A stretch of DNA of 64,000 nucleotides from UBA2336 sp031395485 (GTDB lineage: Bacteria > Bacteroidota > Bacteroidia > Cytophagales > Cyclobacteriaceae). Every line of letters starts with the position of its first letter. Positions within the stretch are counted from its first letter, which is position 1. Location: positions 248,001-312,000 of the forward strand of contig JANNUS010000009.1 of the NCBI GenBank assembly GCA_031395485.1, given 5' to 3'. A model generated the notes under the pieces. The model had not been told where the DNA came from. It did no database searches and saw nothing but the letters and a program-made list of their open reading frames with translations. The position numbers were made by a program, and so were the translations under genes. This document shows positions 9,529 to 19,202 of the stretch, piece by piece.

Positions 9529-12500
9529 TTAAGTGTGTTGTGGTTTTAATCGTTGTGTTACATTTTTGATCAGGCCCTCCACCAGTTCGTGATGGTTAGC
9601 CATTACAAAATAAAAATCAGCAAGGTTTATTTTGAATACGATAGATCGTTCATTTGCCTCCACCGATGTTACAGGAAGCCCAGATACATTTTGAAAAATG
9701 TCGCCATAGACCATTCCCTTTTTCAGTACGGTAACTTGAGTATCGCCATCTTTTAGTTTTACCTCACCATGTGCCACAATAAAAATTGGGCTTTGGTCTT
9801 TTGCATCGAACGTTATCTTTTCACCCAACACCATATCCAATGGGGATATCTTGTCAAACAAATCGGCAAGCAATACGCCATTTATATTTTTAAATTCGGG
9901 CAGTTGCTTAAGGAAAAGCACCATTTCAATACCTAGAAAAAACCCATCATCGAGGCCTTCGAGTAGCTGGTTGTTTTCAATGGCTGAGTCCAGAAATTTT
10001 TTATCGCGATTTGGAAGCCGATCCGTAATAACTTTGTATGAATCTTTGTCTTTATTAAAGATTACCCAGGCCGCTGTTTCTTGCAATAACTTATCCTGAT
10101 TGAACATTTGAGCAATAAGCCCACGACTGACACGGAAATCCTTAATGTAGGCAGACGCATAAACCGCGCACACTTTCGTCCACCGGTTATTCATATTAAA
10201 GTCGCGGTTCAATATATAATTGATTACCTGAATAGGATTATAATTTTCTCGCGGAAAATAGATTTGAAGTTGCTCTAACTTTTGATCTACCGGTATGTCG
10301 TCAAATAGCGGAAATAACTTAGGTTTAAGATCTTGCTCTACGAATAAATCCATCAATTCAAGTGCGTATGCCACACCATTCGGGTCTCCCGATTCAATGT
10401 TCTCACGTACCAACTGCACAGCCTCTGGATCATATAATATAGAGAGCAGCATGGTTACATGATCGAAATTGCCCCGTACTTCCTCTTTAAGTGCCTCGCG
10501 GAGCAATATAAATTCATCAGATTCCGGTAATTCACTTACCGCGGCCAGATTCCAAAGTGTTTTCCCTAGTTCTGTTTCTAATAGATCGGTCACTTCCCTG
10601 GCTTGACGGCCGGTTGCTCTATAATTAATATATCGAAGGGAGTAGAGGATTTGTTTTACAATTCGCTTATCTGGATAGTCAGCTTTTTTCCATAGTAAAT
10701 CAAGAGCTTGATTACCACCAATTCTTCCCATGATTTGTACAATGCGAAGCATAACCAAATCGGTTTGCCCTGATTTGTGAAACGCAGTTTCAAGGGTAGG
10801 GAGGGAGGCTTCACCAGCTTCAATAAGTGCTGCAGCAGCATCGTGACCATACATTGCTGATGATAATAATTCAATGAGAACTGACCATGTTTCGGGTCGC
10901 TTTACTTTCCTGGCTGTAACGAGAGCCTCATGCCGCACCTGAGCGTTTACATCACGCAGTAATTCTAACAAAATAAAAATCGTACGCTGACCAATAAGTT
11001 TACGTAGCAACTTAGCCGCTAATATGCGATCTGTTGGTTTTACGGATTTACTCAGCTTCATCAGTTTATCCGGAGAAATACCAAGCAAGTCACTATCTTC
11101 TAATTCACCTTGTGCAGTTTTTGCCAGATTTTTAATTTCTGGGTTCTTTACCGTTTCCTTTTCAATACCCAGACTTTGAATTTTCTCAATTGCAAAGGAT
11201 TTTACTTTTGGATAATCACTTTCGGTTAACCGTATCACGGCATTTTCGAAAAGCGCAGGCTCAAGTTTTTCCATCAGCTTTAAACCGTACACTACCTTAT
11301 CTTCTGTAGAACTATTGATTTCTTTTTCCAACACTTTATCTACAGTGTATTCGCGTTCATCTTTATGCTGAATTTTGGCTTTATTCTTAACGAGTGTGCT
11401 TTGAAGAGTTTTTCGATAACTGTTGTAAAGTCTACTGGCAACAAAGAACCAGGCAGCTATTATTGGAATAGCAAAAATTGTCATGTAGATCAAGTCGAAT
11501 ATTTTTACTTCGTTGATAAGAAGTATTAAACCACCGGCAACAATGGTAGCAAAAGCAGTAACCACACCTTCAAGTTTCGTTTGTACATCTAACTTGATGT
11601 TTGTTTCAATGGGCAAGAGATAAAGTTTGAATGATGGTTCGTCCAGGGATTCTTTAATTGACATGATGAAAAGTTTACTCATGGCAATCATAATAAAGAA
11701 TATAACGAACGATGAACTTTCAATTGAGTAACCAAACGATAAACCAATGACCAAAGCAACTACTGTAAATATGGCGATGAGTATGGGGTTGACAAGGACC
11801 GATACTTTTAACCCGTAATCTGAAATTACACGGTCGGCTGCAAATGTTTGAAAGGAGAAACTAAAAATTACCACGGTCGCTTCAAAGTAGGAGAGAAACT
11901 TTGGTAGATCGTTTTTATTGAAAAATTGGGTAGAAACGTTCAGAAATGAATAATCTACGAAGTTAAAAGCAACTGCCGATGCGATGATAAACAACGACAG
12001 AAACAGCACGTACTTACTCTTAAAAAATGCTCCGATTGAAAGCTTCTGATTAAGCTCTCGTTCTTTTTTCAGCGACCACTCCTCACCGCCAAAACGCTGC
12101 GATAGAATGATGAAAAGGAGCGTAAATATTACGATGCTTACTAAGCCAATTGTGTAAAGCGTTGTTACTTCAATATAGTTGAGAAGAAATGGGATTGAGA
12201 AGAATGATATCAACGAAGCAAACAATGCGCCCTGATCGATACTACCAAGTAATCGTTTGGTTTGCTTAACATTAAACATCCTGTTAAATGTACCCCAGAA
12301 CACGAGTAGAATTATAAGCGTGAAGGGTGCTAATTGGGTATAACCAAAGAAATATATTTGGGTAGTGTCACTTACAAATTGGTCACCAAATTCAATAAAA
12401 CCAGTAATTCCAATAATGATTAGCAAGCTCATAATAGCCAACAATCTGAATGGTATCCTCGTCTGTAAAAAGTTATATACGATAGTAGCGAACAACCCAA

Positions 12501-12717
12501 ATAGGCCCGATATCACAAAGGCGCGCGGCAGGTCTTCCTTGCCATCAAAATGGGAGAGAAAAAGAGTTTGGGCGGCAACACTGAATGTAGCCAGAAACGC
12601 ACCCATGAAGAAGCTCATTACAAGCAACAACCAAACGCGCCCTGTTTCACCCTCTTCAATAGAAAAAATTCGGTTTAGGAATTTACCATTCATATGACTT
12701 AAATCAGGTAATAACAT
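9529..12717 (-). CDS. NTT/MFS-like membrane protein fused to HEAT repeats and a CNB-like domain
   Basis: This 1062-residue protein has about 12 hydrophobic segments in residues 25-450, with loops such as FNVKQTKRLLGSIDQGA and KLEGVVTAFATIVAGG that recall ATP/ADP (Npt/Tlc) carriers of the MFS fold. Residues about 470-860 are helical repeats of HEAT type (for example RDVNAQVRHEALVTARKVKR). The C-terminal part (about 945-1055) has the shape of a cyclic-nucleotide-binding domain: PIFIVAHGEVKLKDGD, VLKKGMVYGDIF, then a long final helix. The usual phosphate-cassette Arg is not evident, so ligand binding is uncertain. It is the first gene of the minus-strand run. It could move nucleotides or act as a membrane receptor; neither is shown. 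Confidence 0.8.
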   Translation of the reverse strand: MLLPDLSHMNGKFLNRIFSIEEGETGRVWLLLVMSFFMGAFLATFSVAAQTLFLSHFDGKEDLPRAFVISGLFGLFATIVYNFLQTRIPFRLLAIMSLLIIIGITGFIEFGDQFVSDTTQIYFFGYTQLAPFTLIILLVFWGTFNRMFNVKQTKRLLGSIDQGALFASLISFFSIPFLLNYIEVTTLYTIGLVSIVIFTLLFIILSQRFGGEEWSLKKERELNQKLSIGAFFKSKYVLFLSLFIIASAVAFNFVDYSFLNVSTQFFNKNDLPKFLSYFEATVVIFSFSFQTFAADRVISDYGLKVSVLVNPILIAIFTVVALVIGLSFGYSIESSSFVIFFIMIAMSKLFIMSIKESLDEPSFKLYLLPIETNIKLDVQTKLEGVVTAFATIVAGGLILLINEVKIFDLIYMTIFAIPIIAAWFFVASRLYNSYRKTLQSTLVKNKAKIQHKDEREYTVDKVLEKEINSSTEDKVVYGLKLMEKLEPALFENAVIRLTESDYPKVKSFAIEKIQSLGIEKETVKNPEIKNLAKTAQGELEDSDLLGISPDKLMKLSKSVKPTDRILAAKLLRKLIGQRTIFILLELLRDVNAQVRHEALVTARKVKRPETWSVLIELLSSAMYGHDAAAALIEAGEASLPTLETAFHKSGQTDLVMLRIVQIMGRIGGNQALDLLWKKADYPDKRIVKQILYSLRYINYRATGRQAREVTDLLETELGKTLWNLAAVSELPESDEFILLREALKEEVRGNFDHVTMLLSILYDPEAVQLVRENIESGDPNGVAYALELMDLFVEQDLKPKLFPLFDDIPVDQKLEQLQIYFPRENYNPIQVINYILNRDFNMNNRWTKVCAVYASAYIKDFRVSRGLIAQMFNQDKLLQETAAWVIFNKDKDSYKVITDRLPNRDKKFLDSAIENNQLLEGLDDGFFLGIEMVLFLKQLPEFKNINGVLLADLFDKISPLDMVLGEKITFDAKDQSPIFIVAHGEVKLKDGDTQVTVLKKGMVYGDIFQNVSGLPVTSVEANERSIVFKINLADFYFVMANHHELVEGLIKNVTQRLKPQHT

Positions 12718-12927
12718 AAACTTCGAAATAAATCCAATGATTTCCTACATGGCGTCAAAAAATTCACTGTTACATAATTTAAGCTAGCTTACCTAAAGTC
12801 ATACTTTAATATATTCGCTGTAAATTTCTAGCAATATTTTAAATTTACCCCTGTAAGGTTGATCCTTAAAATGTCAATTTAAACAGATAAATTAAGTGTA
12901 GAATTGCCCTTATTTTTAAAACCTATT

Positions 12928-15231
12928 ATGAAACAACTGGCTCTAATTTTTGCTCTATCATTTTCAATGTCAATGGTTTGTCATGCTCAAGGAGGAAAAT
13001 CTCTTGGTGAGGCAGAGCGTTATTTTGGAGTGCGTAACTATGAGGAAGCCTTGCCAAAGTTTTTGGAGGCAATACGCACCGGTGAAAAGAATCCCTTGGT
13101 ACATTATAAGACAGGGTTGTGCTACCAGCGGTCTACTGAAATCGCGGAGCAATCGAAGGCAATTCCTTTTTTTGAGTTTGCCCTTAAAAATGGCGCTGCA
13201 GTCCCTGTTTCACTTCATTTTGAATTAGGTGATTTATACTTACGCAATGAGGAGTTGCAAAAAGCCATGGATAGCTACGGACGTTTTAAAGAAATTATAA
13301 AAGCCGATAAGAAACTCGTTGCTCAGGCCGACAGAGCAATAGATGTATGTCATAATGCTGTAACATTTATGTCTGTTAATCGTGCTGTTACAGTTCATAA
13401 TTTCAGCTCATTAGTGAACACGAAACTTACGGAATATAACCCGGTAGTATCTGCTGATGAGAGTGTTATGGCATTTACCGCGCTCCGCCCCAATGTTGGT
13501 AAGACCCGGTCGGGCGATAAGTTTATAGAGGAAATTTTGATTTCCTACAATAAGTCTGGAACATGGACTGAGCCTGTAGTTGTTAATGTTGCCTCCGAGT
13601 ATAATGTAGGCACAGCAGGTATATCGGCCGATGGACAGAAGATGCTAATCTTCATGGGTGGTGCTACCGATCAGGGTAATATTTTTGTGATAAATAAGTC
13701 CGGAGAAGGCTGGTCAAACCCTTCAATTTTAGCTAATACGCTGAATGGCAAGTATTTGGAATCTACCGCCAGTATTACCCCCGACAGCAAGACGATCTAC
13801 TTTGCCAGCAATAGATTGGGTGGCTTGGGTGGGTTAGACATCTATCGAATAGAATTTCAAGCAAACGGAACATGGAGCCAGCCGGTTAATTTAGGTGCTC
13901 CTATAAATACAAAGGATAACGAAGATGCGCCTTATATCCATCCAGACAAGAAGACTATATTCTTCACATCCGATGGGCACAATACAATGGGCGGAAGGGA
14001 TATTTTCTTTAGTAAACTAGTGAATAACAAATGGACACGCCCCGAAAATATGGGTTACCCGGTAAACACGACTGCTAACGATAATTATTTTACCCTTATT
14101 GCTGATGGAACCCGTGGCTATTTTTCCTCTGACAGAAAAGGCGGCTTTGGCTCGCAAGATATTTATTACCTCGACATGCCCGAGGGATCTTCAAATATTC
14201 CGTTAACGATGATTAAAGGAAGAATTTTGAATACGGAAACGGGCAAACCAATTCCAACAAAAATTTACCTAATTGATAATGAGACAAATAAGAAACTTGA
14301 TTTCGTGTATGACCCTGACCCGGAAACGGGCAACTACCTGATTATTTTGCCCCCAGCCAAAAACTACGACATGGTTATAGAGTCTGAAGGTTTTCTGCCG
14401 TATACATTAAACATAAATGTTCCTAATCAAGACTATTTCTACGAGTTATACCAGCAAATAAATCTAAAGACTATTAAGCAATTCGATGTAGTAGTTGGTC
14501 AGGAGGTTCAGGTAAAGAATGCTTTTTATGATGCCAATCAGGATGTAACAGCTGATTTACGAAAAACCCATGAAGCAAAGTTGGTGCAAAGCGGTAACGT
14601 TGATATTTATGATATGATGCTCGATTTAGTGGCAGCCGGTGATCAGGAAGGAATAGATTATGTACTGGAACTCATTCATATGAGTAACACCATTGATAAT
14701 ATTGACTTCGATGACACAAATTCTAAACTTGAAGTTGCTAATCGTCAGTATTATTATGATGAGAGTGATGAGAGTAAATTCGAGAAAAAAAGAGTTGATG
14801 ATAAAACTATTTTATCGTTGCCCACCTTTATTGTAAAAGAAGAAGCGTCCAGGCAAAAGAATCAGCAAAGTAAAACATCTTCATTCGACAAGGCTGTGCT
14901 TACAAAATCGGTAAAAGTATATTTCGATGCAGGTAAGAGCGAATTGAAAGTTCAGTATAATGTTTCGTTAGATGATATTTTGAATGCTGTAAAGCAATAT
15001 CCGGATTTGGGCATTGAGATTTCTGGTTTTGCTTCAGCAGAAGGAACGGAAGAACTTAACCGTGAGCTATCGAATAAACGAGCCATTGAGGTTTTAAACT
15101 ATATGAACCACCGTGGTATTGTTCGCAGGCGTATTGTGGCGAAAGGTTTTGGAGCGACAAAGAATGAAAACATCAGCAAAGAAGAAGGACGGAGAGTAGA
15201 AGTTAGGGCTGTTGATTTGAACGCGAAGTAG
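12928..15231 (+). CDS. OmpA-family protein with TPR, PD40 propeller and regulatory-like domain (PorE-like)
   Basis: I chose the ATG at 12928 because it gives a clean signal peptide (MKQLALIFALSFSMSMVCHA); a TTG 24 bp upstream is in frame but less likely. The 767-residue product has TPR-like helices (about 25-140), PD40 propeller units such as TPDSKTIYFASNRLGGLGG (about 170-430), a carboxypeptidase-regulatory-like beta domain (about 435-520) and an OmpA domain (about 665-767, with YFDAGKSEL and NRELSNKRAIEVLNYM). The same order is found in PorE of the type IX secretion system and in related peptidoglycan-binding outer-membrane proteins. Probable site: periplasm, bound to peptidoglycan. It is divergent from the STAND cluster and convergent with the QueA-like gene (6 bp between stops). 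Confidence 0.85.
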   Translation: MKQLALIFALSFSMSMVCHAQGGKSLGEAERYFGVRNYEEALPKFLEAIRTGEKNPLVHYKTGLCYQRSTEIAEQSKAIPFFEFALKNGAAVPVSLHFELGDLYLRNEELQKAMDSYGRFKEIIKADKKLVAQADRAIDVCHNAVTFMSVNRAVTVHNFSSLVNTKLTEYNPVVSADESVMAFTALRPNVGKTRSGDKFIEEILISYNKSGTWTEPVVVNVASEYNVGTAGISADGQKMLIFMGGATDQGNIFVINKSGEGWSNPSILANTLNGKYLESTASITPDSKTIYFASNRLGGLGGLDIYRIEFQANGTWSQPVNLGAPINTKDNEDAPYIHPDKKTIFFTSDGHNTMGGRDIFFSKLVNNKWTRPENMGYPVNTTANDNYFTLIADGTRGYFSSDRKGGFGSQDIYYLDMPEGSSNIPLTMIKGRILNTETGKPIPTKIYLIDNETNKKLDFVYDPDPETGNYLIILPPAKNYDMVIESEGFLPYTLNINVPNQDYFYELYQQINLKTIKQFDVVVGQEVQVKNAFYDANQDVTADLRKTHEAKLVQSGNVDIYDMMLDLVAAGDQEGIDYVLELIHMSNTIDNIDFDDTNSKLEVANRQYYYDESDESKFEKKRVDDKTILSLPTFIVKEEASRQKNQQSKTSSFDKAVLTKSVKVYFDAGKSELKVQYNVSLDDILNAVKQYPDLGIEISGFASAEGTEELNRELSNKRAIEVLNYMNHRGIVRRRIVAKGFGATKNENISKEEGRRVEVRAVDLNAK

Positions 15232-15237
15232 ATTTTT

Positions 15238-16407
15238 TTATGGGATCAATAGCGAACTATCGCCATAGCTAAGAAAACGATAATTGGTTTGTAATGCCTC
15301 CTTATAAACTTTTCTCCAATCATCACCGATAAAAGCGGCCACTAATAAAATTAGTGTTGATCCCGGTAGATGAAAATTCGTAACTAACCCATTACACATT
15401 TTAAATGTATAGCCAGGGTAAATGTAAATGGATGTGTTTCCCATGATTGTAGTCACACTATGATTTTCCATGTGAGTTAAAATACTATTTAGCGCTTCCG
15501 CCCGCGATGGTAAATCTCTTTTCAAGTATGGATCGTTTTGATCAATACTAAATTTACTTTCTGGATTTTCCAATAATTTCACGCCAAACCAATACAGGCT
15601 TTCCAATGTTCGCATAGCCGTAGTGCCTATCGGTATTATAAATTTATTTTCTTTCAACAGGTTTTGAATCGTTACGCGCGACACAACAATTTGTTCAGTG
15701 TGCATGGTATGCTCTAGTGCATTTTCAGTTTTAATTGGTTGAAAAGTACCCGCGCTTACGTGTAGTGTAAGGAAATCTTTTTCGATGCCCTGGCGTTGAA
15801 GGGACTCAAACAGTTGTTCCGTAAAGTGCAGGCCTGCAGTAGGAGCCGCAACCGCTCCTTCATAGTGCGAGTAAATGGTTTGATATCGAATTGCATCGTC
15901 TTTCGAAGCTTCTCGCTTTAAATATGGAGGTAAGGGTGTTACCCCAAGAACGGTCATCACCTCAACAAACGATTGCTTGGTGTTCCACCTAAATTCAACA
16001 AACCCTTCAATTCTGTTTATCAAGGTTGCCTGCAACGTAATACCTTTCAATTCTTTCACTAAAACCTGGCTGTCTTTCCAGCGCTTTAGGTTGCCAACAG
16101 TGCATTGCCAGGTGCAGTGTGATGTGCTAAGCATAACATCGGCCATTAGCGTGCTGGGCTTTGTAGGGCTAAGGAGGAATATTTCAATTTCGGCTCCTGT
16201 ACTTTTTTTAAAATGAATACGGGCCGGAATTACTTTGGTATCATTGAATATAAGGAACGAGTTTTTCGGAATAAAGTCAGCTAACGACTTAAATACAGCA
16301 TGCTGAATTTTACCTTTAGTGTATACTAATAATTTAGATTCGTCACGGTTGTTAACGGGGTGCGTTGCGATTTTTGAGGATGGAAGGTCGTACGTGTAGT
16401 TGTTCAT
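15238..16407 (-). CDS. queA: S-adenosylmethionine:tRNA ribosyltransferase-isomerase (QueA-like)
   Basis: QueA transfers the ribosyl part of SAM to 7-aminomethyl-7-deazaguanine in tRNA to make epoxyqueuosine. Family marks include the N-terminal YDLPSSKIATHPVNNRDES, FLIFNDTKVIPARI, the typical APTAGLHFTE, GTTAMRTLES and the C-terminal NYRFLSYGDSSLLI. At 389 residues it is longer than the classic 340-350, and the extra length lies in the region after ALEHTMHTEQI; Bacteroidota have such longer homologs. The ATG at 16407 gives MNNYTYDLP, matching the usual N-terminus; an ATG at 16416 would add three residues. Other queuosine genes are not in the window. Confidence 0.85.
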   Translation of the reverse strand: MNNYTYDLPSSKIATHPVNNRDESKLLVYTKGKIQHAVFKSLADFIPKNSFLIFNDTKVIPARIHFKKSTGAEIEIFLLSPTKPSTLMADVMLSTSHCTWQCTVGNLKRWKDSQVLVKELKGITLQATLINRIEGFVEFRWNTKQSFVEVMTVLGVTPLPPYLKREASKDDAIRYQTIYSHYEGAVAAPTAGLHFTEQLFESLQRQGIEKDFLTLHVSAGTFQPIKTENALEHTMHTEQIVVSRVTIQNLLKENKFIIPIGTTAMRTLESLYWFGVKLLENPESKFSIDQNDPYLKRDLPSRAEALNSILTHMENHSVTTIMGNTSIYIYPGYTFKMCNGLVTNFHLPGSTLILLVAAFIGDDWRKVYKEALQTNYRFLSYGDSSLLIP

Positions 16408-16510
16408 GTTAATCATGTTCAAAGATAATCGTGTTTAGATAACAAAAGCATAAAGATTAAGTAACAGGGTTTTGATTTTCTAGGTAGTTATTTGCAAAAA
16501 AAATCTATCG

Positions 16511-18016
16511 ATGAAAAAACTATTTAAATTCCTTTGTGTATCAATCATTTTTGTTCTGGCTGCTTGTCAGGATGATGAAATTAAGAAGAGTGAGAGCCCC
16601 GAGACTTTTGCTTTAGTAGATGATATTGATTTAGGCGAAGCGGGCGCAGCCGAAATTTCTGCTTATGACCCCAGTACAAAACAACTTTTTGTAGTGAACA
16701 ACGCAGTTGCATCTAAAATTGACGTTGTTGATTTTCAAGATGTTACCATGATAACCTACCTTGAAAGCATTGACGTTTCAATTTATGGAAGTGCTGTACA
16801 AAGTGTAGCCGTAAAAAATGGGTTGCTGGCTGCGGCAATTCAAGGTACTCTTAAAACCGATGATGGTAAAATAGTTATTTTTAATACAAGCGATTTATCA
16901 GAAGAAGCCGTTATTACCGTTGGTGCATTGCCAGACATGGTAACGTTTAGCCCAGACGGGAAATTAATTATCTCTGCAAATGAAGGTGAGCCATCGGATG
17001 ATTATCTGATTGACCCCGTTGGTTCAGTATCAATTATTTCTGTAGAGGCTTCCTTCGCTGTTTCTACATTAACCTTTGCGGGATTTAATGCATCGGCAGC
17101 AACCCTGGCTACTTCGGGGTATCGTGTGTTTGGCCCTAATGCCGATTTATCGGAAGATACAGAGCCTGAGTATGTAGCGATATCAAAAGACTCCAAAACT
17201 GCCTGGGTTTCGCTTCAGGAAAATAATGGTATTGCAAAAATTGATCTGACAACAAAAGTGATTACCGATATTTTTCCACTGGGCTATAAAGATTTTATGG
17301 TAAATGGAAATGACATCGATGCAAGCGATAAAGATAATTTAATTACGTTGGCCAACTGGCCTGTTAAAGGTATGTACCAACCCGATGCACTTGCTTCGTT
17401 TACGGTTGGCGGAATAAACTATGTCGTTTCAGCCAATGAAGGAGATGTACGTGAGTATGCCGGACTAAATGAAAAAATAAGAGTTGGTTCTTTAGCGTTG
17501 GATGCAACGGTCTTCCCAAATTCGGTAGACTTAAAACTACAGCCAAACTTAGGAAGATTGAATGTTACAAATACAAAAGGAGATACAGACATTGATTCAG
17601 ATTATGATGCATTGTATACGTTTGGTGCTCGGTCTTTTTCAATTTGGAATGGCAACACCGGTGCGCTTGTTTTTGATAGTGGTAATGATCTTGAAGAGCG
17701 TGTAATAATTAGCAACACTGGCATGTACGATGATCTTCGAAGTGACGATAAGGGTGTTGAACCAGAAGGCGTGACAATTGGAAAAATGGGTAATCGGTAC
17801 ATTGCTTTCATTTGCCTGGAGCGAGCTGATGCCGTGGTATTGTACGATGTTACGGATCCCACTAGCCCGGAATTTTTAAAACTATTACAAACGGGCGATG
17901 CCCCAGAAGGTGTTATTTTTGTTCCCGCCAGCGAGAGCCCTAATAATAAGAGCATGTTGATTGTAAGTTCAGAAGATGATGGCATGGTGAAGGTATTTCA
18001 GCCTTCGGAGTTGTAA
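16511..18016 (+). CDS. Choice-of-anchor I domain lipoprotein
   Basis: This 501-residue protein has a good lipobox (FVLAAC, Cys 19). The body has the marks of the choice-of-anchor I family: YDPSTKQLFVVNNAVASKID, GSAVQSVAVKNGLLAAAIQG, MVTFSPDGKLIISANEGEPS, VVSANEGDVREY, and EPEGVTIGKMGNRYIAFICL near the end. These proteins look like seven-bladed propellers and sit in exported proteins whose anchors differ between species; here the anchor is lipid. No catalytic residues can be named. A strong terminator follows at 18041, so the transcript is probably monocistronic. Confidence 0.85.
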   Translation: MKKLFKFLCVSIIFVLAACQDDEIKKSESPETFALVDDIDLGEAGAAEISAYDPSTKQLFVVNNAVASKIDVVDFQDVTMITYLESIDVSIYGSAVQSVAVKNGLLAAAIQGTLKTDDGKIVIFNTSDLSEEAVITVGALPDMVTFSPDGKLIISANEGEPSDDYLIDPVGSVSIISVEASFAVSTLTFAGFNASAATLATSGYRVFGPNADLSEDTEPEYVAISKDSKTAWVSLQENNGIAKIDLTTKVITDIFPLGYKDFMVNGNDIDASDKDNLITLANWPVKGMYQPDALASFTVGGINYVVSANEGDVREYAGLNEKIRVGSLALDATVFPNSVDLKLQPNLGRLNVTNTKGDTDIDSDYDALYTFGARSFSIWNGNTGALVFDSGNDLEERVIISNTGMYDDLRSDDKGVEPEGVTIGKMGNRYIAFICLERADAVVLYDVTDPTSPEFLKLLQTGDAPEGVIFVPASESPNNKSMLIVSSEDDGMVKVFQPSEL

Positions 18017-18040
18017 TCTGGATTCATATTTTATAGTAAG

Positions 18041-18064
18041 GCGCCTTTCGGGGCGCTTTTTTTT
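18041..18064 (+). terminator. Rho-independent terminator after the choice-of-anchor lipoprotein
   Basis: GCGCC (18041-18045) pairs with GGCGC (18052-18056) around a 6-nt loop and is followed by a run of eight T. It closes the transcript of 16511-18016. Confidence 0.8.
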
Positions 18065-18134
18065 GGCTTTAAAAACCTGTGGGCAATTCAGAAAAACAAG
18101 AAATTATTACCTTAGCCACCTAAAGCCATACCGC

Positions 18135-19202
18135 TTGCGCGCGTCCATTACAAAAAAGACATTTCACTTTAATTTTACTGCCCGAACATCACGGGGTAGA
18201 ATGAACGATCGTACTTCGTGGTTTATTAAAATTTGGGATGACGCTTACCCGGAAGTGTTTGGAATAGGAGAGTGCGCACCATTGCCTGGCCTGAGTATAG
18301 ATGATAAGCCTGAGTATGAACAAGTGTTGCGCGAGACAATTGAGAAAATTGAATCCCTTACGATCAAAGCTGAATCAGTTATTGAGGATGCTATTGCTTT
18401 CGTGCCTGCTGGGTTTCCTTCAATTCTATTTGGAGTAGAAACTGCTTTGCTCGATTTAAAGAATGGCGGCAAGCGAATAATTTTTAATAATTCATTTATA
18501 CAATCGAAGCCTATTTCCATCAATGGGCTTGTTTGGATGGGCGACCTGGACCTCATGTTACAGCAGGCTTCCATCAAAATTGATGACGGATTTAAGTGCA
18601 TCAAGATAAAAGTGGGTGGATTGAATTTTGAAAAGGAGTGCGACATAATTCAGTATATACGAAAGAAATATTTTCGTGAAAATATTGAAATACGGTTGGA
18701 TGCAAACGGAGCATTTAAGCCAGACGAAGCTCTATTTAAATTATACGACCTCGCTAAATTTAAAATCCATTCAATTGAACAACCGGTAAAACCAGGGGCT
18801 CCAATGATGGAAGAGCTTTGTCGTAAATCTCCCATACCAATTGTATTAGATGAAGAATTGATTGGCATAGATTCGATTCGTGAAATGAATGCCCTTCTTA
18901 CCAGAATCAAACCTCAGTATATAATTATTAAACCATCATTACACGGTGGTATTCAAGCATCGAAGAATTGGATCGCAACAGCAAATTCATTAGGAATTGG
19001 CTGGTGGATGACTTCTGCATTAGAATCAAATATTGGACTCAACGCCATCTGTCAATTTACTGCCAATTATGAAACAGTTCATCCTCAAGGCTTAGGTACC
19101 GGCACGTTGTATGACGATAATTTTGAATCACCGCTGGAAGTTTTAAAAGGTGAAATTTTCTATAACCCCAAACTCACCTGGGATTTACAAGAGCTTCAGT
19201 AG
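18135..19202 (+). CDS. menC: Enolase-superfamily enzyme, o-succinylbenzoate synthase-like
   Basis: The product (about 355 residues) has enolase-superfamily marks: the N-terminal FGIGECAPLPGLS, the KIKVGG lysine region after FKCI, IRLDANGAF (first metal Asp), IEQP (second metal Glu), VLDEELIG (third ligand region), then IIIKPSLHGG with the second catalytic Lys, and WWMTSALESNIGLNAI at the end. This fits MenC, which dehydrates SHCHC to o-succinylbenzoate in menaquinone synthesis; a dipeptide epimerase is the main alternative. No ATG is found near the N-terminus. A TTG at 18135 gives MRASITKKTFHFNFT, which fits family N-termini; an upstream TTG at 18063 lies inside the terminator T-run and is unlikely. 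The 3' end overlaps the opposite lipoprotein gene by 29 bp. Confidence 0.75.
   Translation: MRASITKKTFHFNFTARTSRGRMNDRTSWFIKIWDDAYPEVFGIGECAPLPGLSIDDKPEYEQVLRETIEKIESLTIKAESVIEDAIAFVPAGFPSILFGVETALLDLKNGGKRIIFNNSFIQSKPISINGLVWMGDLDLMLQQASIKIDDGFKCIKIKVGGLNFEKECDIIQYIRKKYFRENIEIRLDANGAFKPDEALFKLYDLAKFKIHSIEQPVKPGAPMMEELCRKSPIPIVLDEELIGIDSIREMNALLTRIKPQYIIIKPSLHGGIQASKNWIATANSLGIGWWMTSALESNIGLNAICQFTANYETVHPQGLGTGTLYDDNFESPLEVLKGEIFYNPKLTWDLQELQ

Noticed and set aside
12904..12928. Upstream TTG as start of the PorE-like protein
   Set aside because: The ATG at 12928 gives a clean signal peptide; the extra residues would disturb it.
18063..18135. TTG at 18063 as start of the MenC-like protein
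   Set aside because: It lies in the T-run of the upstream terminator and the added residues do not fit the family N-terminus.
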